The notes under the pieces: model-generated | Told to the model about the DNA's origin: nothing | Database searches by the model: none | What the model saw: only the letters and a program-made list of their open reading frames with translations | In this document: in pieces, positions 55,701-64,000 of the stretch | How the letters are laid out: each line of letters opens with the position of its first letter | Position numbering within the stretch: the stretch's first letter is position 1 | Assembly (NCBI GenBank): GCA_037575805.1 | Contig: JAZHPD010000081.1 | Location: 1-64,000, forward strand | Source: Lecanicillium sp. G3 | Lineage: Eukaryota; Ascomycota; Sordariomycetes; Hypocreales; Cordycipitaceae | DNA: 64,000 bases | Direction of reading: 5' to 3' | Translations under genes and position numbers: made by a program

Positions 55701-56705
55701 GCCTGAATGCTGCTGCGGCGGTTGTGGCTGTGACTGTAGCTGTGGCGGTGATTGCTGTTGGGCTTGCGGTTGGGGAGGTGGCTGCTGCTGCTGGGCAATG
55801 GCATCAATGGTGCGCATGCTGGGTAGCGTGACAGAGTTTGGGCCATTGCTGAGGGTATTTCGCTGGGCATCGGCGGGAGGAGGAGGCTGCGACGTCGGAG
55901 GCTGCGACGTCGGAGGAGCCGCAGACTGGTAGGGCGACGTCGTGAATTGGCTCGTAGAGTGCGACGAGGGCGTCGAGGACCGATGCGAGGGCGAGTGATG
56001 GCGATGGTAGGGGGACGAGCCGGCGGTCGGGGGTGAGGCCGATGCCAGGTGATGATGGCCGTGGCCGCGAGGGTCGGCGGCGTGGTGATGGGGCGAGGGC
56101 AGGCTTGCGGCGGCCGTAGGAGGAGCAGCAGAGCGGCCAAGTAGGAGAGGATAGTTGGACATGTCGGTGCTGCTGGAGGGCGAGGCGGACGAAGCCGCTC
56201 CTGCGCCGTTGCCGTTGAGTTGGTCGAGAGGAGCAGAAGTGGTCGTCGTGACGGCGGCAGCGTCAGCGGCGGTAGTATTCGTAGCAACGGCGGCGGCAGT
56301 AGGGGTCTGCGTAGGTGTCTGTATTTGCGTATGTGTATGTGTATGTGTATATGTATCGAGAGAGGGCACGGGAGGCTCTGTGGTGGTCGCCGTGGGCGTC
56401 GTGGTGTCCGTTGTCGTGGTCGTCGTGGACGTCGAGGCCGAGACGGAGGCAGAGACTGGCACAGGCAGAGGCAGAGACGGCTCTGGACCGAGGGCGCTGG
56501 TCACGGGCGTCGAGCTGCGGCTTCTCGTCGGAGGGTCCTGAAGCTGATGATGTCTTGTCAGGTCTTGCGAGGCGTCGTCGGCAGCGGCAGCAGCAGGAGC
56601 AGCAGGAGCAGTGGAGATGACGGTGCCAGTCCCAATCCCAGTCCCAGTCCCAGTCGCAGCACCAGCAGCATCGCGGTCGCCGGCAGCTGGATTGTCGGGA
56701 GCCAT
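52718..56705 (-). CDS. Zn(II)2Cys6 transcription factor
   Basis: Four exons (56705-55527, 55222-55166, 54139-53665, 53592-52718) join in frame to 861 aa. The first 393 residues are low complexity (Thr/Ala/Pro, Gln and His runs). The zinc cluster is split: GCLTCRKRRIK (C403, C406) ends exon 2, and CDEAHPTCNNCKKSKRDC (C413, C420, C423, C430) begins exon 3, giving the exact Cx2Cx6Cx6Cx2Cx6C pattern. The C-terminal helical region (about 560-850) lacks recognised catalytic motifs and is probably the regulatory domain. The intron between the two halves is 1,026 nt with a GC donor (AAG then GCAAGT). The first intron has a GTTGGT donor and is about 300 nt. Its exact donor is less certain. Target genes unknown. 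There is a long upstream region. Confidence 0.87.
54140..55165 (-). other. 1,026-nt GC-AG intron within the zinc-cluster codons
   Basis: Donor AAG followed by GCAAGT (strong consensus for GC donors), acceptor CTCTCCAG. The join RRIK-CDEA is the family sequence and phase 0. The intron contains a CACCA/CCACA simple repeat (55071-55119 on the plus strand reads TGGTG/TGTGG words) and a CCA run at 54251-54273. It is far longer than every other intron in this window. Confidence 0.8.
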
Positions 56706-57215
56706 TCCAGGCCTAGGTAGGGTCCGGGGGAGGGGGGGGGGGCGTGTGTTGTATAATTCTGCGCGGGCGTTGGGTTTCTCTCGTTCTTGAAAAAAGGCAA
56801 GACCCTGTATTATTTTTATTTTTATTTTTATTTTTATTTTCTGGCCGCCTGCCCGCCTGTTTTAAAATGAGAAGCGCTCTGTTATGGAGCCAAGTGTCGA
56901 CATGGGCGAAAAAGCAAAGGGCCGACCGACACCCGTCTAGAAACAGTCTGTGGAGAACGGAGCAGGCGCGCCGAATGTGCGTGGGAGCTGGGGAGGGGGG
57001 TGGTGGTTCACTTTGGGTTCGGCGGCCGCCCAAAAAGTCCGCGAGACAAATATAATGATGTTCGATCGAAGAGGGGAAGACGAAGAAGGAATTGAGCTGC
57101 CACGATATGAAAGTTTTAAGAAGAAGAAAAGGTGTACATAGATTGACGTGAGAGCAAGATACGCCACTGGGTTGCGGTGGTGTGTGAATGCTGACTAGTT
57201 GAAAAAGAAGAGCGG

Positions 57216-57218
<3 letters not shown>

Positions 57219-57277
<59 letters not shown>
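57219..57277. repeat. Poly(A) tract of 59 nt
   Basis: Uninterrupted A run on the plus strand (T run on the coding strand of the zinc-cluster gene), about 500 nt upstream of its start codon. It could be a nucleosome-excluding promoter element or a retrosequence tail. Confidence 0.85.
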
Positions 57278-57281
<4 letters not shown>

Positions 57282-59026
57282 GTGCACAATAACAAGATAA
57301 CAAGACCGGACTTGGATAACCGTCAAGAGAGAGGAAGTAAAAGTACTTCCTTGCTTGGAGGTATGCAAAAAAGCAGGGCACTCTTGAAAGGGAAGAAGCT
57401 TGGTTCATGTTAATTTTTTTGTACAAAAAGCCAATTTTTTTTTTTTCAAGTGGGTATATGAGCATTAAAGGACACAAGTACCGCCACCACCCAATCACCA
57501 CCAAAAAGGTACATACATAGACTCAGCCTCGAGCGCTGCGCTACGCTGATTCGAGTTTGGGAGCTCCAGTTGAGGACGTGCAAACTGGTAACTAACTAGT
57601 TAATTACTTGCAGCCTTTTAGCACATACCTGTCCTACAGTAGTAACAGTAGTACAGTACAAAAAAAAAAAAAAAAAAAAAAACTAGCAGCGCTGGGAGCG
57701 CTCCCCCGGCCTCGACTGTTGCCAGTCCCGGTTACCGGGTTCACTGCAAGCTGCCCTCCCTGGTCGTGGTCAAGCGTCAGCTAACGTAACCAATACCCGT
57801 TCCATCACTGCCTTGCCCAGCCATCTCATGCGGTAATAGGTACCTTCCAAACATGTATTCCCAGGAACACCGCTGCCCTCCCGGATACGATTCAAATTAA
57901 CAAGTCGCCCAGAGAGAAGTCGACGTACCTGTAACCAAATACACACACTCCCCTCAGACACGACTCTAACCGGGTTTTTGCTCGGCACGTATTCGCCGGC
58001 ATGCACACATGCACACATGCACATTTGCGGCGGCTTGTTTGCTTTTCCCCATCTCTCCGAGCGCTGCCTAGCCATCTACCCAGCAACCTTGGGCTACGGG
58101 TTCTCGCACCGTACCCGTGGCATGGCCCGCCAGAGGGCAAGCAGCAAAAAAAAAAAGTTAGTCGTCCAACCCTCCTCTCCAAAACTAGCGAGAAGCCCGA
58201 GCCGAGCTTAGCGCTTCCTCCGTTTGGCGCTAGCGCTGGGGCTACCGGGCCGGTTTATATTGGCCCCTTGTCGAGGTTCGAGTCCCCGTCCCTGTTCAGC
58301 GCAAAGCCTGGGGTGGGTGGGTGTGTGTGTGCGAACCAGCTGGCGAACAATTGCAAGGAAACTCGCACTACTTTGTTGCTAAACCTGTCCCAGGAACAAG
58401 CGTCGTGTCCCTTCCTTGCCCTGTCCTAAGTCCTCCTGTCCTGTTGGTAACTAATCATCTATACTCGTCTGGCTCCCTCTTCCCCTTCCCCCTTCGACTC
58501 GCGGTGCCGAGACTTTTTTGCTTAGCGGGACAGGCTAACCAATTTACTAAGAATAAAAGTACACCAAAAATAAAACAAGAATAAAAATAAAATCAGGGGA
58601 CCAGACACAATGACGTGCTGGGTGGTGGGGAGTGGTGTCAAGCAGAGCCTCCCCTCCCCCTACAGAGCGCTAACCTTCCGGCTCCCCGTGTGGCCCAGTT
58701 ACTACTTCGACTACCTGTCACGCAGCACACACAAAACACATAGATTAATAGACTTGATTGCGTTGTTCTAACTGGAAGGCACTGTCTAGCCGGTAACCCC
58801 CTATACGGGCACGCATGGGAAAGTGCTTAGGCCATACATACAAATTCCCATCAAATAAAAAAAAAGCGCGATGCTCCCCAGAATGTTCCCAAACACCATT
58901 AAGTTAGCCTGCTTGACAGTAACTGAGTTACCACTTGCGAGACGCTGCTGCTAACCTAGACACACAAATCATTTTGTACGCACCATCCTCGAACATCATA
59001 GCTTTCTCCAAGGGCGCGCTTTTTCT

Positions 59027-59057
59027 CTCTCTTTCTCTTTCTCTTTCTCTTTCTCTA
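59027..59057. repeat. CTCTTT microsatellite
   Basis: TTTCTCTCTC followed by CTTTCT words in the long intergenic region. No function inferred. Confidence 0.7.
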
Positions 59058-60198
59058 GCCTAGCTCGTGCATTAGCTGTTCCTGTTTGTCTCCGTGTTTG
59101 CGCCGGCGTCGTTCAGGTCAAGACCTTGTCAATGTCTAGCCACGCCAAAAGCCAGACAGTCAACTCTCGCCGTGACGCTGCGCTCAATACCTCACTACCA
59201 CCACATCGGTGAAATTTTCCTCGCTTCCATTCTTGATAACCGACAAAAACAAAGAAGGAAAAAAAAAAAAACACAATGCGTCCAACTCATCTGCAGATCC
59301 CCGAGCGGTGTCATCATCTCGGCCTACACACGTCCCCGTGTGCTTGCTTCCTCAGCATTCGCCGTACATGTACCATGTCTCTTGGTTGCCTTTTTTTTCT
59401 TTATCCTTTGCTTTGCCATTGTATTGCCACGACGTTCTCATTGGTCATTCGCCAGAGACCCTGTCTCCTTTGAACCACCACGCAGCCTGTTCTCGTAGAT
59501 CCGCCGAGCACCGACATTCCCGACAGAGACCCTTTCTCGTTCGATTAAAATGTTTGTTTTACCTTTCTCTTCTCATGGCAGGCGCCAATTCGGCTTATTT
59601 GCATCCCAATTCCCGTGCTCCCTTTAATTTTTCTGTTCCAAATCCCTCGTATTCCACCCTGCCCAATACGTCGAGGCCAACAATGCTATTGTCGCACCGG
59701 CCCGAACCTCAGAGCCCCCGCCCTTGACACTAACAACCAAAAGCCAAATGTCAGACAAACAGTTGACAGCTCGTTTTTTTCTGCTTCACCCACTGTAAAA
59801 TTGTTCCAGAATCACCTTTTTTTAAATACAACAGCGTTGCATCGAGCATGTCACCGTAAGCTCCATCGCGACTTTATCAGACCCTATATATGCCAAAAGG
59901 GGAAAAGTTTGCTGTTCACCGTCAACTCAAGTCTCAGTGCCAATGAACCAAAATAATTATGTCTGGTACATTATACATACATGTGTACTACAAAATAGTA
60001 TATACACGTTCCATACAGGCTACATGCTGCCCCGCGGTCCCGGATCCGGCGACCTATCATATACATCGCGAGGCCCAAGGCCCTCGCCCCCCATCAGAAT
60101 CGACATTGCAATGTCCCATAGCAACGATCAGATCAATATCTCCCCACTATTCTCCCTTCTGGGAGCTCGTAATTGCGTCTCCGGCCCCCAACTATCGC

Positions 60199-61627
60199 TC
60201 AAGGGCATCGCGAACGGATCCGCTCCACGACCTCCTTGTTGTACCCCGACACCTTGCCGCCCGCCTCGCTCGCCCCCGGCACCATCCACGGGCTCGCCTG
60301 GCACTCTTCCGTGCGCGCATCAAACGTCCACGCCAGGCACCACTTGCTCCCCTCGTCCTCGCACTTGCGCCTGCAGTCCGCCGCCTTCCTCACCTTTCCC
60401 CACGCCTTGACCTGCTTGTCCGTCGGCCCGACGTGGTCCCTCCCCGTGCCTGTCCCCGCGCTCGCGCCCGTCGTCGTCGTCGTCGTCGCCTGGAACAGCT
60501 CCATGAGCTCGCCCCAGCGCAGGGGCTCCCGCCGCGCGCCCACGGCAGAATCCACGCGCGCCATCGCCTGCGCCGTCCGCAGCGAGTGGAACGACAGGAT
60601 CGGCGCGCAGTACCGGTCCGCCGTGATGCGCGTCTCCTCGGGGCTCTCGCCGTTGAAGTGGTGCGCGTACCGCTCCTCCAGGTATATGCCCAGCTTCAGG
60701 AACGTCGTCGCCACCAGGCGGTCACCCCACGTCTCGTCCATGGACTCGAGGTACGCCTGCCGGACAATGTCGCGGCGGCGGAAGAGGCGGCGCATGGCCT
60801 CGCCGGAGATGATGATGGCGGAGCCGCCGTGCGCGAAACGCTTGCGGTAATCACCGACTGCGTTGCCGATGTAGTGCGGCATGTCCGGGTTCAGGTGCGT
60901 GAGGAGTAAGTTGAGCGTAGACTTGACGACGTACGTATCGTCGTCGAGAATCAGATACCACTTCTTGTTGGGCATCGTCTTGTACATGAGCTCCATGCCG
61001 GGCGCAAACTGTTTTCTCGTCAGCACGTAACCCACAATAATTCTTGTAAACCCGTAAGCTCACCTTTAAAGCATCAAGTTCCCATCCCACCGAGCGCCCA
61101 ATCTCCAGCGCCGTCTCCTCATCGCCCGCCTGAATCGCGCTCTGCAGCGTCTGATACTTCTTCAACCGGTGATGGCTCCTCCAGTCCCCATCCCCATACT
61201 CCCTCACCGTCTTGAGCATATCATGCACCGGCACTCCAATCTTCTTCGCGTCCCTGTCGTCCACCGTCGTCCAGTCCCCGACCACCACGTAATCCTTCCC
61301 CTCCTCCCCCAGCAGCCCCCCGCCGTACCCGCCCTTCAGCGCCGCCAGCTGCAGCGGCACGCGGTGCCGCGTCCCGTACCCCGTCTTGATCAGGTACCCC
61401 ACGTCGGCGCGCAGGTTGAGCTCGTACGGCGCCGGCTGCCGCAGCCAGGCATCCCGGTCCTGCGTCGCCTCGCGCACCGCGTTGGACGCCCGCGAGGCGT
61501 TGAACCGCAGCGCGAGGCGGACCGGCGAGTCCGGCGGCAGCACGATGTACGAGACGCTCAGCAGCACAAGGCCCAGGACTGCCGTGTGCAAGAGGCGCCT
61601 GCGCATGCGCCGCGGGACGTTGAGCAT
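60199..61627 (-). CDS. GT31-type (Fringe-like) glycosyltransferase
   Basis: Two exons (61627-61064, 61008-60199) give 457 aa. A basic N-terminus and a hydrophobic segment at about residues 12-30 indicate a Golgi type II membrane enzyme. The catalytic part has WYLILDDDTYV with the DDD metal-binding motif at 210-212, and HYIGNAVGDYRKRFAHGGSA, typical of Fringe-like GT31 and DUF604-type fungal proteins. The C-terminal 60 residues hold a short Cys-rich module (CRRKCEDEGSKWCLAWTFD, ECQASPWMVPG) that resembles a PAN/apple-like carbohydrate or protein-binding domain. Sugar donor and acceptor cannot be told. The intron (61009-61063) is GTGAGC-CAG, phase 0. Confidence 0.82.
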
Positions 61628-62299
61628 GGTGGATGTGGTGTGTGTGTGTAGGCGCGCGCGCTATGTCGAACAAGGGGTATCAAAGAAAGCCAATCAATTT
61701 GCCGATCCGCCCAATGAGTCGTATATTTCGTAAATAACAAATCTTCAAAAGTGCTGCAATTAGATTCGGCCCATAGCACGTATCGATTTACGCTCTCCTG
61801 TGAAAGAGCGTCGTGCGCATTGCGTCGCGTGTCAGGGTTGACTGAGTGCAAAATTTCTATGTGATATGGCGACGCGGTCCAGAGCAAGGGCGCCAGTACC
61901 GGTCCAAAAACGCGTTATCATGCGAGTTCCTCTCGCCGATGGAAGTGAATCAGACGCAATTTTTAATCAGATATTGCTGCTGTCCGTCGCGTTGTTGAAA
62001 AGTTCAAATTACTGCATAGGAGGGTCAGGAGTCCAGTCTTTAGCTTACTCATCCATTTAACTCGACGGCCGTAGAGGTGCAACATCACGTTTGGTCTGCG
62101 CATGAAAAGAAGGAACATTGATAAATAATACAAAAATTCTGTTGTCAATCCTTTTTGCAACCTATTCCAAAAAGTCGGTCCAGAAAAATCTGCTATGTCC
62201 GGTAATGGTGGCTATGTACGTCGCTGCCCCCCCAACTTCGAAGTCGTACTCTACAACCCAAAAAGACAACCTATGCTCCATCCATCCAACACGAGTGGT
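61628..62299. promoter_or_regulatory. Spacer, GT31 promoter and ubiquitin protease 3' end
   Basis: 672 nt with the promoter of the minus-strand GT31 gene on its left side and the 3' UTR of the ubiquitin protease on its right side. No other gene is recognised. Confidence 0.45.
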
Positions 62300-64000
62300 T
62301 TATTTTTCCAGCTCATAAAACAATAGATACACCTCTTTTTGCATACCCAACACCTCGCCAGTCTTGGCCTCGCGCACCTTTTCGTCACTCACACGCCACC
62401 AGCGATCCAAGTGCTGCTTTGCCCTCTTGGGCTTGGCACGCTTGACGCTGCCGCTGAGCGAAAGCGGCGACGACTGTGACTGTGGTTGTGATTGAGGCCG
62501 CAGCCTAGGCGACGACGTCTTGCTTCCCGAGCCGTCATGCCTGCCGGGCGCCAGCCTGGAGAGTGCCGACTTTGTCGACGCGGCGACAGAGCGCAGGCTG
62601 CTGGTGTCGGTGTCGCGATCGCGGCCGTTGATGATGGGGCTGCTTCGGTCCGGCAACGGGCCCGATGTGGGCACGCTGCGCGGGACCTGCATAGGCGCGG
62701 ACTCTAGCGAGGGCGTGGACGAACTCGTCGTGGATGTCGGGGAGAGGAGTTCGGGCGTCGAGGTGGCAGGGCTGTCCGCGTTCTTTGCACGGATGATGGG
62801 CGTGGATACAGGCGTCGTCGTCTTGCTATAGACCTCAGACTGCATAAATGTGTTTTGGTTGGGGAAGTGCGGGGAGATATTCTGTCTCCGGAAAGCCTCG
62901 TAGTGGCCACTATTGTGGCCGCCGCGATGTGTGACCATGCCGAGGAGCTTATACCGGTGTTGGTCGACCAGACCACCCAGGGGCAGCTGCTCGGGGAAAG
63001 CCACCTTGGCCGAGTTCTTTTGCGTCATCTGACCGATGCCGTAGATGGATCGTGACAGGTGAATAGCTAGGATTTTGGGGAAAATAGTCATACGCGTCGT
63101 CTTGGCGATGCGGCGCTTGGGGGCGTAGCGAATATCGCCCAGATCAACGCCCTCCGGGGGTTGCTCTGGGTCGACGCGGATGGCCTCTTTGAGCTTGGCG
63201 ATGCTGTCGATTGCTTTGGCCTTGAATGATTCGGATGTGGCGCGCGCCAACTCGTGCTCGAGGTTCTCGACAGTCTGCACCAGACGGCACTTTTCACACT
63301 TGAAGTCATCAATGTACTCAGTCTTAAAGATGCCATCGAAACACGAGTTGAGCGATGTCGACATGACCTGCGGCACAGCCAGAGTGATGGTGCAAAAGTT
63401 TTCCTCGCGTGGTTTCGTCTTGTAGCCGCACGTCTGACACTCGAGGTGGGATTCGTATTTGCCCTCCATGGGGAAGCCATCTTCAAGCTCCAGCGGCAGC
63501 GGGCGGTTCATTTGCGGCAGCGCCGGGTTGGGCAGCATGCATTCTTTCTCGGAATTGGATTGTGAGGTGGCAGCATCTCCATTTACGTCATTCGTGGTGG
63601 CTGTCGTGGCAGGGGTGTCGTTGGCCGCGGCGCGCTTCTCGTCCTTTTCGTTGTCGCTTTGGTCGGCGTTCGAATCCGTCTTCGAGCTGCTGTCGCTGCC
63701 ATTGACCGCTGAGCGAGCGTGCATCCTAGCTCGCTGGCCGGCATGGTATTCATCCTTTAACCGCTCGGCGACGATCTGCAGAAACTCCTGCGCATCCTGC
63801 TGCTGTCTGCTGATGCGCTGCTTGAACGCGATTTCGAGGACGCGCACAAAGGGAAAGGGCGAGATGGCCTTTTTCGCAATTGGCCGCTCGTTGAGGTGGT
63901 CGAGCATCTCTTTGAGCCCGTGTGTGACGAGACCCTCCTGCAGGCCCTGCAGCTTCCACAACGGCAGCTCTGCAGTGCCGTTGCTGGTGCCATCCTCGTC
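62300..64000 (-). CDS. Ubiquitin carboxyl-terminal hydrolase (USP), 3' part
   Basis: The gene runs off the right edge. 566 codons plus the stop are visible and the frame is open to position 64000. The visible part starts inside the catalytic USP domain: KAISPFPFVRVLEIAFKQRI, QQQDAQEFLQIVAERLKDEY, the zinc-ribbon pairs ECQTCGYKT and FKCEKCRLV, LAIHLSRSIYG, and the His box MVTHRGGHNSGHYEAFRR containing the catalytic His, with WWRVSDEKV near the C-terminus holding the Asp. The catalytic Cys box lies beyond the window. An acidic Ser-rich insert (near 63720-63540) and a Ser/Pro-rich segment (62850-62450) interrupt the domain, as in Ubp16-like proteases. Substrate unknown. Confidence 0.9.
   Translation of the reverse strand, partial: DEDGTSNGTAELPLWKLQGLQEGLVTHGLKEMLDHLNERPIAKKAISPFPFVRVLEIAFKQRISRQQQDAQEFLQIVAERLKDEYHAGQRARMHARSAVNGSDSSSKTDSNADQSDNEKDEKRAAANDTPATTATTNDVNGDAATSQSNSEKECMLPNPALPQMNRPLPLELEDGFPMEGKYESHLECQTCGYKTKPREENFCTITLAVPQVMSTSLNSCFDGIFKTEYIDDFKCEKCRLVQTVENLEHELARATSESFKAKAIDSIAKLKEAIRVDPEQPPEGVDLGDIRYAPKRRIAKTTRMTIFPKILAIHLSRSIYGIGQMTQKNSAKVAFPEQLPLGGLVDQHRYKLLGMVTHRGGHNSGHYEAFRRQNISPHFPNQNTFMQSEVYSKTTTPVSTPIIRAKNADSPATSTPELLSPTSTTSSSTPSLESAPMQVPRSVPTSGPLPDRSSPIINGRDRDTDTSSLRSVAASTKSALSRLAPGRHDGSGSKTSSPRLRPQSQPQSQSSPLSLSGSVKRAKPKRAKQHLDRWWRVSDEKVREAKTGEVLGMQKEVYLLFYELEK

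Larger units (their letters stand above)
56706..60198. promoter_or_regulatory. 3.5-kb upstream region of the zinc-cluster gene
   Basis: The longest gene-free stretch of the window. It contains ATTTTT repeats at about 56812-56840, a 59-nt poly(A) run at 57219-57277, an A21 run at 57661-57681, a CTCTTT repeat at about 59027-59057, and a palindromic GGCGCTAGCGC near 58227. It ends at the GT31 gene stop. Likely roles are the long 5' leader and promoter of the transcription factor and the GT31 3' UTR. I find no protein gene or confident tRNA. Confidence 0.45.

Noticed and set aside
58270..58300. tRNA-like B box (GGTTCGAGTCC)
   Set aside because: It matches the B-box consensus, but no A box and no acceptor stem pairing were found at the right distance, so a tRNA is not supported.
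1..64000. CRISPR array, rRNA genes or bacterial-type operons
   Set aside because: No regularly spaced direct repeats with spacers and no rRNA-like sequence was seen. Gene structure is that of a fungal nuclear genome.

Overview
This 64 kb window is nuclear DNA of a filamentous ascomycete. The genes carry short GT-AG introns (about 45-110 nt, often with a CTAAC/CTGAC branch point). They are GC-rich and set in AT-richer spacers. Families such as Zn(II)2Cys6 regulators, LysM/CBM18 proteins, fungal aminoglycoside-phosphotransferase-like (APH) proteins, HeH nuclear-envelope proteins and CorA/Mnr2 transporters point to Pezizomycotina. Sordariomycetes is my best guess. I cannot name a species.

Layout. 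0.5-8.5 kb: ERV46, CstF-64/Rna15, a decayed argininosuccinate lyase, and a large CorA/Mnr2-type Mg transporter. 9.4-22.8 kb is an accessory stretch: an APH pseudogene, an intact gene joining an AN1-like zinc finger to an APH-like domain, a DHA2-type MFS transporter, a membrane-protein remnant, a secreted Hsp70/actin-fold-like protein, a fungal gene with a PD...ExK nuclease-like signature, and a second APH pseudogene. 23.2-31.6 kb is a conserved block: NOC4, mitochondrial ATP synthase subunit 4, a Src1/Heh2 inner-nuclear-membrane protein, and COQ6. 31.8-37.8 kb is a chitin-related accessory island: a broken GH18 chitinase, an oppositely oriented CBM18 fragment, an F-box gene, a broken LysM gene, and an apparently intact LysM/CBM18 protein. 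38.2-64 kb: complex I 49-kDa subunit, a BTB protein, a GNAT acetyltransferase, a CCC1/VIT1 transporter, an acid phosphatase, a membrane-anchored multicopper oxidase, a Zn(II)2Cys6 regulator with an unusual 1,026-nt GC-AG intron, a GT31-type glycosyltransferase, and a ubiquitin protease that runs off the right edge.

How the genes relate. There is no single operon-like pathway. Several genes serve mitochondrial respiration (ATP4, COQ6, NDUFS2) or core RNA, ribosome and secretory functions. Between them sit fast-evolving accessory genes, many decayed by frameshifts and stop codons. The most notable items are the AN1-like/APH fusion, the PD...ExK gene, the rearranged chitin-binding island, the long GC-AG intron inside the zinc-cluster codons, and an imperfect inverted repeat of about 90 bp downstream of the multicopper oxidase.

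All gene models were assembled by hand from reading-frame continuity and splice consensus. No database search was run.
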